Source of the DNA: Flavobacteriaceae bacterium
Lineage (GTDB): Bacteria > Bacteroidota > Bacteroidia > Flavobacteriales > Weeksellaceae
DNA length: 13,131 bases
Direction: 5' to 3'
Assembly: GCA_031289875.1 (NCBI GenBank)
Contig: JAITOO010000131.1
Span: 1 to 13,131 of the forward strand
The position numbers were made by a program, and so were the translations under genes. The stretch's first letter is position 1. Every line of letters begins with the position of its first letter. The notes below the pieces were generated by a model. It was given only the letters and a program-made list of their open reading frames with translations. It was not told the origin of the DNA and made no database searches. Positions 1-6,855 of this stretch are shown here, in pieces.

Positions 1-2
1 GG

Positions 3-275
3 CTTGCGGTTGTAGAATTAAAAGGCAAATACGGGTTTATCGACAAAACAGGCAAAGAAGTTATTCCTTTAAAATATAATGAGATATGGGGTTTTCACGA
101 AGGGCTGACGAGGGTAAAAATAAACGATAAATACGGATTTATCGACCAAACAGGCAAAGAAATTATTCCTTTAAAATATGATGATATAAAGAATTTTGAC
201 GGAGGTCTGGCGATAGTAAAATTAAACGGCAGAGAATTTTATATTGATAAAAACGGAAATGAAATAAAAAGGTAG
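3..275 (+). CDS. WG-repeat protein, C-terminal fragment (5' end outside window)
   Basis: The reading frame is open from the left edge and ends at TAG 273-275, giving 90 visible residues. The protein contains two full repeats of 34 residues (102 nt). Each has the pattern KYGFID-x-TGKE-(V/I)IPLKY followed by an EGL/GGL turn, and a third, shortened unit (EFYIDKNGNEIKR) ends the chain. This is the WG-repeat family, whose usual core is WGFID-x-G-x-x-VIP; here Tyr replaces the Trp. WG repeats form small beta-rich modules, often in secreted or surface proteins of Bacteroidota, and no enzymatic role is established. The N-terminus, any signal peptide and the total repeat number lie outside the window. 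Family assignment is secure; function is unknown. Confidence 0.85.
   Translation, partial: LAVVELKGKYGFIDKTGKEVIPLKYNEIWGFHEGLTRVKINDKYGFIDQTGKEIIPLKYDDIKNFDGGLAIVKLNGREFYIDKNGNEIKR
24..188 (+). repeat. Two near-identical 102-bp-period repeats inside the WG-repeat gene
   Basis: Positions 24-86 and 126-188 match at 56 of 63 bases by eye, at an offset of exactly 102 bp, one 34-residue WG repeat. Similarity at the DNA level, not just the protein level, suggests recent duplication or gene conversion between units. Confidence 0.75.
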
Positions 276-288
276 GGAAGCAGGTCGT

Positions 289-465
289 TTGATCAAGATT
301 GAGACAAGCGGGCTGTACGACAACCAAACGAATCATTTCTACAACATTCCCGATTTTATGATGAAAAAGCAGCAGGATTTGATAGACTTTCTAAAAAAGC
401 AGATGGCAGAACTTGAAAAAAAAGTCTCTGGATTTTCAAGAAAATCCAGAGACTTTTTTATATAA
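289..465 (+). pseudogene. Short unidentified reading frame, probable gene remnant
   Basis: A frame with no stop codon runs from about 268 to TAA 463-465. The only possible initiators are a TTG at 289 and an ATG-ATG pair at 358-363, and none has a convincing ribosome binding site. The translation reads like the end of a longer protein: a polar stretch with GLYDNQTNHFYNIPDF, then a short Lys/Gln/Leu-rich helix (KKQQDLIDFLKKQMAELEKK) that could form a coiled coil. The last codons fall inside the terminator hairpin at 418-459, so the final dozen residues encode a palindrome and are unlikely to be conserved. I do not recognise the family. It could be a decayed 3' end left after a deletion or a small hypothetical gene; I favour a remnant. 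Confidence 0.3.
418..459. terminator. Strong bidirectional rho-independent terminator
   Basis: A perfect 20-bp inverted repeat has arms at 418-437 and 440-459 with only two bases between them. The core is GTCTCTGGATTTTC, flanked by A-tracts on the left and T-tracts on the right, so a U-run follows the hairpin on either strand. It lies between the + strand genes at the left edge and the - strand outer-membrane gene ending at 482, and should stop transcription from both sides. Confidence 0.9.
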
Positions 466-481
466 AAACCTACTTAAATGT

Positions 482-1897
482 TCAAAATCTGATTCCTAAT
501 GTGAGAATAAAATTGTTTTGCGTATTTTTGATTTTTCCGAAATAGGAATACTCGGTAGGAAAGGAAATTAAATTTTGGCTTTCGTAAAAATCTCCTGCAA
601 AAGACGTATAATAATTCTGCTGAATCCATTGGTAAGCAAAATCTGCAAAGAAACTACCCCAATCGAAACCGATGCCTGCGCCGAATTTGTTTCGCTCTCC
701 ACCTAAATAATTCTTAACCTGAGCATTGAATCCGTCGGAAGGGGTCAAACTGCCATAAACGGATTTGTCCTTGACAGGCGAACCGGCATAGCCGTAACCT
801 GCGCGCAGTTTCAGGAAATCGTAGCGGTATTCCACGCCAAAGCGGTATTCCTGAGAACTTTGCATGTAATTATCAACGAAATAGTTGTTCGATTTATATT
901 CTTCATCTCTTCCGCTAAATTTATAATCCTTGTTGAAATAATTGACAAAGTCAAAATTTGCAGCCAAAGACTGTTTGCCGTCGGGCGAAATGTCGGAAGC
1001 GTAAGCGGCGCTCAGCGTTACATTGCCTGGTGCGGTGTTTCTGTTTCCATCAAAGTAGTAATAGGTTTTATCACTTTGATTATTTTTGTAAAAAGAAAAT
1101 TCGTTTCTAATATCAGACCACCAGACAGGCGATTTATAAGCCGCTCCCAAACGGAACTCAGGCGTGATTTTTCCGATAACTCCGACAGAGAATCCAAATC
1201 CGCTCGCTTCCTGAGAATATGGAGTATATTGTTCGTAAGAATATGCGGTTTCTCCTGTTGCCGAATTTACATCTTGATACAGCGAAGACCTGTCCATGCT
1301 CAAATAGTGGAAATCAAGCCCTGCGCCGAAGTACCAAGTGTCTTTGTAATTGGCAGCTACGCTGACTTTGGTTTTGAGTTTGTAGCCTGAAACGGATTGT
1401 TCCCAACTTTTGAAATGGTAGGTGTCTCCCGAACTATAAGTGTTGAAAATGTTTTTGTTTTCGGGAAAACTAACGTCGTTATCAAGCCATTCTGACAGAC
1501 AGTTCAGGGCAAAATTTACTTTCCAAGGAACGGCATCAGCGCCGAAAGCAAAAACTACTCCCGCATTGCTGAGGTCAAAATTGGTCTCGCTGGTAGAACG
1601 AGAGCCGCTCATGGAAGCCTGATTTTTATTTCCCAAGACATTCAGAGTGATATTAGCGGTCGAACTTCGAAAGATACCCAATCCTGCGGGGTTGGTTTCC
1701 ACTGCGCTGAGGTCTCCGCCCAAAGCGCCCATAGATTCTCCCATACCGATGTAGCGTGCTGTCCCAGAGGTGTTGAAGTTTCCGCTGTAACCCGTTAGTG
1801 CATCGCTGACGTCGTTGGGGTAGAAATTATTGGTCTGCGCTTTGCCTGCTTGAACTATTGCCAAAAAGACAACAATACAAAAAACTCGTTTTTTCAT
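482..1897 (-). CDS. FadL/OmpP1/TodX-like outer-membrane protein
   Basis: This 471-residue protein has a signal peptide (KKR start, hydrophobic residues 5-17, likely cleavage after AGKA at 20). Behind it is the N-terminal plug-like segment typical of the OmpP1/FadL/TodX family: GMG at 51-53, GALGG at 57-61 and the hallmark NPAGLG at 69-74. The rest is alternating Tyr/Phe/Gly-rich strands, such as KLRAGYGYAGSP and FGAGIGFDWGSFFADFAYQW, and the chain ends in GIRF with the terminal aromatic residue expected of barrels inserted by BAM. Members form outer-membrane beta-barrels for hydrophobic compounds; the substrate of the Bacteroidota versions is generally unknown. It starts 48 bp after the lipoprotein gene, with no promoter in the gap, so the two are probably co-transcribed. 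Its terminator is at 418-459. The family call is firm; transport of fatty acids specifically is not shown. Confidence 0.88.
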   Translation of the reverse strand: MKKRVFCIVVFLAIVQAGKAQTNNFYPNDVSDALTGYSGNFNTSGTARYIGMGESMGALGGDLSAVETNPAGLGIFRSSTANITLNVLGNKNQASMSGSRSTSETNFDLSNAGVVFAFGADAVPWKVNFALNCLSEWLDNDVSFPENKNIFNTYSSGDTYHFKSWEQSVSGYKLKTKVSVAANYKDTWYFGAGLDFHYLSMDRSSLYQDVNSATGETAYSYEQYTPYSQEASGFGFSVGVIGKITPEFRLGAAYKSPVWWSDIRNEFSFYKNNQSDKTYYYFDGNRNTAPGNVTLSAAYASDISPDGKQSLAANFDFVNYFNKDYKFSGRDEEYKSNNYFVDNYMQSSQEYRFGVEYRYDFLKLRAGYGYAGSPVKDKSVYGSLTPSDGFNAQVKNYLGGERNKFGAGIGFDWGSFFADFAYQWIQQNYYTSFAGDFYESQNLISFPTEYSYFGKIKNTQNNFILTLGIRF

Positions 1898-1945
1898 TTC
1901 TTGATTTAAAAATTATTAATAGCTAAATAGTTTAATCAAATATTA

Positions 1946-3160
1946 TTATCTTCTGCCTCCACTTCGGCTGCCTCCGCTGCTGCTACTGCTCGAACTGCTT
2001 CCACGACTGCCTCCGTAAGAACCGCTGCTGCCTGCAGACGAACTGCTGCGACTGCCGGAGCTGTAAGAAGGCGTGCTGCTGCTGCTTCGGGATTCGTAAG
2101 TTCTGCTTGATGTTTCAGTTTTTGTTGGAGAAGAATAGCTGCTGTTGGACTGAACTTGTCCTCTCGAATTGCTATTGACTCCACTGTTTTGCTGAGAAGT
2201 GGAAGTTCTGTTATTCGTAACTGTTCCTCCACCGACGTTGTTAGGGTTGCTGATGACGTTTCCTCTGCTCACTCCCTGACCATTGTTTGTGCTGCTGTTA
2301 TTGTTGATAACCGTGCCTCTGTTGCCGGAGTTTACTATTGTTCCTCTGCTTCCGCTGCTGCTAAGCGTGTTCCTTTGAGAATTTTTCACTTGCTGTGCTT
2401 TCACGGCGGTATAGGAACGTCCTACATTGTTGTTGGTTGCATAAGTATTTCCTCCTCTTCCGACAGGTCTTGCGCCATAGTTAGCATAATGTCCGTAATA
2501 TGGATAATGGTAATTGTGTCCGTAATAGCCGCCGGAGTAATATCCTCCCCAATAGCCGGGATAATATCCTCCCCAATAGCTAGGATAATAGCTTCCCCAG
2601 CCCCAAGATGAATATCCCCAGCCCCAGCCGATGGAAACGCCGAAGTTCCAGCCCCAAGATGGATACCAACTGTTCCTACTGTAAAATGGATACCATGAAT
2701 TGTAATAGCCTCCCCAAGGATAATATCCTCCTCCGTATCCGTAATAGTTGTAGTTGATGACCGTACCGCCGTCTTCGCCCCAGCCGTTATTATTAGCGTA
2801 GGATTGACTTTGGTTCTGATTTTGATAATCTTGTGAATAATTGTTGTTGCTATTATTCATACTGTTGTTCAGCATTTCGTCCGTATCAGGCGTAGGAGTA
2901 ACGTACTGCTTTCCTATCCTTACTTGATTTTCATCACTGTAAGAATTGCTTTGGCTATCGCCATAAACGTAACCCTGCTGCTGATTTTGACTATTGTTGT
3001 CATTGTATTGTCTGTTCCTGTTTGGTGTGTAGTACACTCCGTCTCCTTGATAACCATAAGAAGGCTGCTCTACATAGCAGGAAGCCAATAACCCTGAAAT
3101 TATAGACATTGCGCCTATAATGAGCAGAGATTTGTGCGAATTTGTAACAATATTTTTCAT
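1946..3160 (-). CDS. Low-complexity Tyr/Gly/Trp/Asn/Ser-rich lipoprotein
   Basis: The protein has 404 residues and begins with a lipoprotein signal: hydrophobic residues 12-27 and lipobox LLASC with Cys28 as the acylation site. The mature chain has four compositional zones: an Asn/Gln/Ser-rich zone (about 47-126); a Tyr/Gly/Trp-rich zone (about 137-233) with motifs such as YYPWGGYY and YWGGYYPG; an Asn/Ser/Thr/Gly-rich zone (about 240-340); and a Ser/Gly/Arg tail (about 345-404) ending SRSGGRR. No catalytic domain is visible. It is first in a - strand unit with the FadL-like protein and divergent from proS. The composition suggests an intrinsically disordered or self-associating envelope protein, which is inference. 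The arginine-rich tail could bind anionic surface polymers, also inference. Another frame across 1936-2232 on this strand is open only because of the Ser/Gly codon bias. I recognise no named family. Confidence 0.8.
   Translation of the reverse strand: MKNIVTNSHKSLLIIGAMSIISGLLASCYVEQPSYGYQGDGVYYTPNRNRQYNDNNSQNQQQGYVYGDSQSNSYSDENQVRIGKQYVTPTPDTDEMLNNSMNNSNNNYSQDYQNQNQSQSYANNNGWGEDGGTVINYNYYGYGGGYYPWGGYYNSWYPFYSRNSWYPSWGWNFGVSIGWGWGYSSWGWGSYYPSYWGGYYPGYWGGYYSGGYYGHNYHYPYYGHYANYGARPVGRGGNTYATNNNVGRSYTAVKAQQVKNSQRNTLSSSGSRGTIVNSGNRGTVINNNSSTNNGQGVSRGNVISNPNNVGGGTVTNNRTSTSQQNSGVNSNSRGQVQSNSSYSSPTKTETSSRTYESRSSSSTPSYSSGSRSSSSAGSSGSYGGSRGSSSSSSSSGGSRSGGRR
2538..2609 (-). repeat. 24-bp tandem repeat coding WGGYYPGY units
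   Basis: Two adjacent 24-bp units (2538-2561 and 2562-2585) differ at only two positions by eye, and a third degenerate unit follows to about 2609. In the lipoprotein frame each unit encodes eight residues of the type YWGGYYPG, so unit gain or loss keeps the frame. This suggests the Tyr/Gly/Trp zone grew by slippage or unequal recombination. Confidence 0.8.
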
Positions 3161-3202
3161 GATGTCCTTTATTTAGATAGTTTATATATTATTTTCGTTT
3201 GT

Positions 3203-3236
3203 CAAAGTTAAACCTTTTTAATTATAAAATTACAAA
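3203..3236 (-). promoter_or_regulatory. Bacteroidota-type promoter for the lipoprotein/OmpP1 unit
   Basis: Read on the - strand, TTTG (3236-3233) is followed after 22 bases by TAACTTTG (3210-3203). This fits the Bacteroidota primary-sigma promoter, a -33 TTTG/TTG and a -7 TAnnTTTG separated by roughly 19-23 bases. The predicted transcript starts near 3197 and leaves a leader of about 35 nt before ATG 3160. Confidence 0.65.
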
Positions 3237-3294
3237 AATCATACCGACTGTTAAAATTCCTTTACTAAATAGACAAACTAAGGAAAGAAAAGTT

Positions 3295-3302
3295 TAATTT
3301 TG
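3295..3302 (+). promoter_or_regulatory. Candidate -7 element for proS
   Basis: TAATTTTG matches TAnnTTTG and lies 22 bases before the proS ATG, which would give a leader of only about 15-17 nt. I see no TTG at the usual -33 distance, so this is a partial match. It would make 3161-3324 a divergent promoter region. Confidence 0.4.
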
Positions 3303-3324
3303 CCGAGAATTATTAAGATACATT

Positions 3325-4797
3325 ATGGCAACACTTACATCAAGAGAAGAAGATTATAGCAAATGGTACAACGAATTGGTAACCAAAGCCGATATGGCGG
3401 AAAATTCAGGCGTGCGCGGCTGCATGGTCATCAAGCCTTACGGATATGCCATCTGGGAAAAGATGCAGCATCAGCTTGACCAAATGTTTAAAGATACAGG
3501 ACACGTCAATGCCTATTTCCCGATTTTCATCCCCAAATCCTATCTTTCCAAAGAAGCCGACCACGTGGAAGGTTTCGCCAAAGAATGCGCTGTTGTTACC
3601 CATTACCGTTTAAAAAATTCTCCTGACGGAAAAGGTGTTGTCGTTGATCCCGAAGCCAAATTGGAAGAGGAACTCATCGTTCGACCCACGTCGGAAACCA
3701 TCATTTGGAATACCTACAAAAATTGGGTGAAATCTCACCGAGATCTGCCCATTTTAGTCAATCAATGGGCAAATGTAGTGCGCTGGGAGATGAGAACCCG
3801 CCTGTTTCTGCGGACGGCAGAATTTCTCTGGCAGGAAGGACATACCGCCCATGCCACAAGGCAGGAAGCGGTCGAAGAGGCAGAAAGAATGCTCAATGTT
3901 TACACTGATTTTGTTGAAAATTTTATGGGGATTCCTGTCATTCAGGGAGTTAAATCGCCTGCCGAACGTTTTGCAGGTGCAGAGGAAACTTACACTATCG
4001 AAGCGATGATGCAGGACGGAAAAGCCTTACAGGCAGGCACCTCACACTTCTTGGGACAAAATTTTGCCAAAGCTTTCGATGTAAAATATCAGTCCAAAGA
4101 AGGAACGCAAGAGTACGTTTGGGCAACTTCTTGGGGCGTTTCCACAAGGCTCATCGGGGCGCTGATTATGTCGCATTCCGACGACCACGGCTTGGTGCTT
4201 CCCCCAAATATTGCTCCAATTCAAGTAGTTATTGTTCCGATTCACAAAACTGACGAACAATGGGAAGCCATAGGAAAAGTGGCAGATGAAATTCAGAATC
4301 AACTGAAAAATCTGGGAATTTCCGTGAAATATGACAACAGAACCGAGTACAAGCCCGGCTGGAAATTTAATGAATATGAATTGAAAGGAATTCCCGTGCG
4401 CATTGCGATTGGTCCCAAAGATTTGGAAAACCATCAGGTGGAAATTGCCCGCCGTGATACGCTGGAAAAACATTCGGCTCCGTTGGACAACTTGGCGCAA
4501 CATATTCAAAACTTGTTGAAGGAAATTCAACAGAATATTTTTGACAGAGCGAAAATCCGCCGCGATTCACTGATTACGCCGGTGGATACCTATGAAGAAT
4601 TTAAAAAAGTACTGGACGAGAAAGGCGGCTTTGTTTCGGCACATTGGGACGAATCAATGGAAGTGGAAGAAAAAATCAAGGCAGAAACCAAAGCTACCAT
4701 TCGCTGTATTCCGCTGAATGCCAAAGAAGAAGACGGCGTGTGCATCTACTCGGGAAGACCGTCTAAGAAGCGGGTTCTATTCGCAAGAGCATATTGA
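3325..4797 (+). CDS. proS: Prolyl-tRNA synthetase, archaeal/eukaryal type
   Basis: This 490-residue class II synthetase charges tRNA-Pro with proline in the cytoplasm. It is the short form common in Bacteroidota, without the editing insertion of the longer bacterial ProRS. It shows RPTSETII at 120-127; motif 2 around 153-176 (RWEMRTR, then [14 protein letters not shown]), with R157 or R159 as the expected ATP-binding arginine; and motif 3 with R275 followed by [12 protein letters not shown]. The anticodon-binding domain follows (about 300-400), then a C-terminal domain ending FARAY, with the terminal Tyr typical of this subtype. That last domain binds zinc through four Cys in well-studied relatives, but only C461 and C473 are present here, so the zinc site is probably lost. 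The ATG start fits the conserved N-terminus and follows a candidate -7 element. No clear hairpin terminator follows before pstS. Confidence 0.97.
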   Translation: MATLTSREEDYSKWYNELVTKADMAENSGVRGCMVIKPYGYAIWEKMQHQLDQMFKDTGHVNAYFPIFIPKSYLSKEADHVEGFAKECAVVTHYRLKNSPDGKGVVVDPEAKLEEELIVRPTSETIIWNTYKNWVKSHRDLPILVNQWANVVRWEMRTRLFLRTAEFLWQEGHTAHATRQEAVEEAERMLNVYTDFVENFMGIPVIQGVKSPAERFAGAEETYTIEAMMQDGKALQAGTSHFLGQNFAKAFDVKYQSKEGTQEYVWATSWGVSTRLIGALIMSHSDDHGLVLPPNIAPIQVVIVPIHKTDEQWEAIGKVADEIQNQLKNLGISVKYDNRTEYKPGWKFNEYELKGIPVRIAIGPKDLENHQVEIARRDTLEKHSAPLDNLAQHIQNLLKEIQQNIFDRAKIRRDSLITPVDTYEEFKKVLDEKGGFVSAHWDESMEVEEKIKAETKATIRCIPLNAKEEDGVCIYSGRPSKKRVLFARAY

Positions 4798-4853
4798 TTT
4801 AGCGACACCAAAAAATAAACAATTTATAAGGGTTAATATTTTCCATCCGAAAC

Positions 4854-4892
4854 GCAACAAAAACGTAACAAAATGGCAATATCTGCTTGACA
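4854..4892 (+). promoter_or_regulatory. Putative PhoB-binding array (four 11-bp-spaced direct repeats)
   Basis: Four similar hexamers begin exactly 11 bp apart: GCAACA (4854), GTAACA (4865), GCAATA (4876) and TTGACA (4887). Columns 4 and 6 are always A, column 2 is a pyrimidine and column 5 is C/T. OmpR/PhoB-family regulators bind tandem direct repeats with an 11-bp period; the Bacillus PhoP box is TT(A/T/C)ACA repeated every 11 bp. The array ends 9 bp before the -7 element at 4902-4909 and occupies the -33 region, as expected for a promoter that needs an activator. The assignment to the phoB product of this locus is inference from position and spacing. The two left-hand units are the strongest and the last is the weakest. 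Confidence 0.6.
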
Positions 4893-4901
4893 ACTACGCT
4901 T

Positions 4902-4909
4902 TACTTTTG
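4902..4909 (+). promoter_or_regulatory. -7 element of the pst-pho operon promoter
   Basis: TACTTTTG matches TAnnTTTG. No TTG sits 19-23 bases upstream; the nearest, at 4887, is only 12 bases away and belongs to the repeat array. Expected transcription start is near 4915, about 20 nt before the pstS ATG at 4935. Confidence 0.55.
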
Positions 4910-4934
4910 CATCAGGAATTTAATTAACCCAAAA

Positions 4935-5990
4935 ATGAAAAAGATTTTTCTTACAATTTTAACCTCTGCCTTGCTGTTCTCCGCCTGTTCGGAAAAAAAT
5001 ACAGAACTGGCAGGTGCGGGCGCAACTTTCCCGCAGCCTTTTTATAATGTTGTGTTCAAGGAATTTGCAGAACAGAACAACGTCAATGTAACTTACGGCG
5101 GAATCGGGAGCGGCGGCGGAGTCCGCAGTTTGAAAGACAAAACCGTGGATTTCGGAGCTTCGGACGCTTTTCTCTCCGATAAAGAATTAAAAGATTTTGG
5201 TGCGGAAGTAGTCCACATTCCAACAGCCATGGGCGCAGTGGTTTTGTGTTATAATTTGCAGAGAGTGAAAGGATTAAAACTCACATCAGAAATCATTTCC
5301 GACATTTACAGAGACAAAATCACGAATTGGAACGACCCGAAAATCAAAGCCTTAAATCCGGAGTTGAATCTTCCCGACAAAAAAATTACGGCAGTGTACC
5401 GCTCGGACGGAAGCGGAACGACCTACGTTTTTTCCGACTATATGTCCAAGGCAGATGAAAATTGGAAAAAAGAAATCGGCACGGGAAAAACTATTTCAGT
5501 AAACGCCGCCCCGCAAGGGAACGCTAAAGTTGCCGCCAAAGGAAATCCCGGCGTGGCAGGCATCATCGCCCAGACAGATGGCGCCATCGGTTACGTCGGC
5601 TCAGAGTACGCTTTTGCGATGAATCTCAACTCCGCTTTATTGAAAAACCGTTCGGGCAATTTTGTTGAAGCAGATGCACAGAGCATTTCTGCCGCCGCCG
5701 ATGTGGATATTCCCGAGGATACGCGGGTTTCCATCACCAATTCCGAAAATCCGAACGCCTATCCTGTCAGTTGTTTCACGTGGATTCTTGTTTACAAGGA
5801 GCAAAATTACAACAACCGTACTGCCGAACAGGCAAAGGCTTTGGTCGATTTACTGAAATATGTTACAGGCAAAGACGGACAGGATTTTGCCGTGAAAACA
5901 CATTATGCGGAAATTTCCGACAAGGCTAAAAATAAAGCAGAAACTTTATTAAAATCAATTACTTACGGCGGAAAATCTGTTTTAAATTGA
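4935..5990 (+). CDS. pstS: Phosphate ABC transporter substrate-binding lipoprotein PstS
   Basis: The protein has 351 residues from ATG 4935. The frame extends upstream to TTG 4887, but that stretch lies in the promoter and would hide the signal peptide. The N-terminus is a lipoprotein signal (MKKIFLTIL, lipobox FSAC, Cys18), so PstS is tethered to the membrane rather than free in the periplasm. Phosphate-binding landmarks of the family are present: GAGATFPQPFYN just after the anchor, GIGSGGGVRSL, DFGASDAFLS, and the RSDGSGTTYVFSDY loop, whose Arg, Ser, Gly and Thr hydrogen-bond phosphate in E. coli PstS. ITNWNDPKIKALNP and DGAIGYVG are further PstS motifs. It is the first gene of the operon, behind the putative PhoB array, and 13 bp before pstC with no attenuator hairpin between them. 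Confidence 0.96.
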   Translation: MKKIFLTILTSALLFSACSEKNTELAGAGATFPQPFYNVVFKEFAEQNNVNVTYGGIGSGGGVRSLKDKTVDFGASDAFLSDKELKDFGAEVVHIPTAMGAVVLCYNLQRVKGLKLTSEIISDIYRDKITNWNDPKIKALNPELNLPDKKITAVYRSDGSGTTYVFSDYMSKADENWKKEIGTGKTISVNAAPQGNAKVAAKGNPGVAGIIAQTDGAIGYVGSEYAFAMNLNSALLKNRSGNFVEADAQSISAAADVDIPEDTRVSITNSENPNAYPVSCFTWILVYKEQNYNNRTAEQAKALVDLLKYVTGKDGQDFAVKTHYAEISDKAKNKAETLLKSITYGGKSVLN

Positions 5991-6003
5991 AAAACAAAAT
6001 TGC

Positions 6004-6855
6004 ATGAAAGACAAAATATTCAAATCTCTGCTATTTTCAGCTTCCATTTTTTTGCTGCTGCTGACGGCGGGATTTTTGTATTTGTTGTTTGTCAATTCCT
6101 TGCCCGTTTTTTCAAAATTCGGATTTTGGAATTTTCTGATTTCCGAACAATGGGACTCTTCTGCCGAGCGGGAACAATACGGTGCGCTGACTTTCATCGT
6201 CGGGACGCTGACGACCTCCATTCTTGCCCTGCTGATTTGCCTTCCGTTTTCTCTTCCGATAGCCTTGTTCAACGGCGAATATTTCAAAAACACAAAAATC
6301 GCTTTATGGTCGGGAACAATCGTCGATTTGCTGGCAGGTGTTCCGTCCATTGTGTACGGTTTGTGGGGATTTTATACGCTCCGTCCGGTTTTAATAAAAT
6401 CAGAACTGAGCGGGCAGGGTTTCGGGATTTTATTGTCAAGTCTTGTTCTGGCTATTATGATTTTGCCCTATGCTTCTTCGCTTAGTAAAGAATTTATTTC
6501 TATGGTATCCAAAGAATTGCAGGAGTCTGCGTACAGTTTGGGCGCAACACATTGGGAAGTCGTTCGGCATGTTATTCTGCCCAATGCAGGTTCAGGAATT
6601 GCCGCTTCGTATATGCTGGCTTTCGGGCGCGCTCTGGGCGAAACGATGGCAGTAACGATGCTCATCGGGAATACAATTAATATTCCGCACGGATTGGGCG
6701 ATACAGGCAATACGATGGCGAGCATCATCGCCAATCAGTTCGGCGAAGCAGAAGGTTTGAAACTCAACGCACTGTTTGCCGTCGGATTGATGTTGTTTTT
6801 AATCACTGCAATAGTGAATTTTTTGGCAAAACAAATCATTAAATTAATGAATTGA
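6004..6855 (+). CDS. pstC: Phosphate ABC transporter permease PstC
   Basis: This 283-residue inner-membrane protein is one of the two permeases forming the phosphate channel. It has about six hydrophobic segments, the first at about 9-30. The cytoplasmic EAA loop that docks on the ATPase is seen as KELQESAYSLGATHWEVVRH (E174 to G180), followed by the characteristic FGRALGETMAVTMLIGN segment. LAGVPSIVYGLWGFY is another hallmark of the PstC/PstA family. The length is close to the usual 280-320, and the periplasmic loop after the first helix is short. Its TGA shares its final A with the ATG of pstA (TGATG), indicating translational coupling and equal production of the two channel halves. Confidence 0.95.
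   Translation: MKDKIFKSLLFSASIFLLLLTAGFLYLLFVNSLPVFSKFGFWNFLISEQWDSSAEREQYGALTFIVGTLTTSILALLICLPFSLPIALFNGEYFKNTKIALWSGTIVDLLAGVPSIVYGLWGFYTLRPVLIKSELSGQGFGILLSSLVLAIMILPYASSLSKEFISMVSKELQESAYSLGATHWEVVRHVILPNAGSGIAASYMLAFGRALGETMAVTMLIGNTINIPHGLGDTGNTMASIIANQFGEAEGLKLNALFAVGLMLFLITAIVNFLAKQIIKLMN

Noticed and set aside
860..1390. + strand reading frame antisense to the FadL-like gene
   Set aside because: The - strand protein has a signal peptide, family motifs and a terminal Phe; the antisense translation shows no domain.
1946..2100. Serine-codon runs as a possible CRISPR or regulatory repeat
   Set aside because: The repeats are irregular, have no spacer structure and are explained by the Ser/Gly/Arg tail of the lipoprotein.
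2156..2611. Long + strand reading frame opposite the lipoprotein gene
   Set aside because: It is produced by the Ser/Gly/Tyr codon bias of the real - strand gene. It has no promoter or recognisable domain, and its translation is low complexity.
4042..4530. - strand reading frame opposite proS
   Set aside because: It lies wholly within a strongly conserved synthetase gene and has no independent start signals.
4887..4909. TTGACA as a sigma70-type -35 box for pstS
   Set aside because: No TATAAT-like box lies 16-18 bp downstream, and the only good element (TACTTTTG) is 9 bp away. The hexamer fits better as the fourth 11-bp repeat.
4887..4934. TTG start extending PstS upstream by 16 codons
   Set aside because: It lies inside the promoter (repeat array and -7 element) and would bury the clear lipoprotein signal that begins at ATG 4935.
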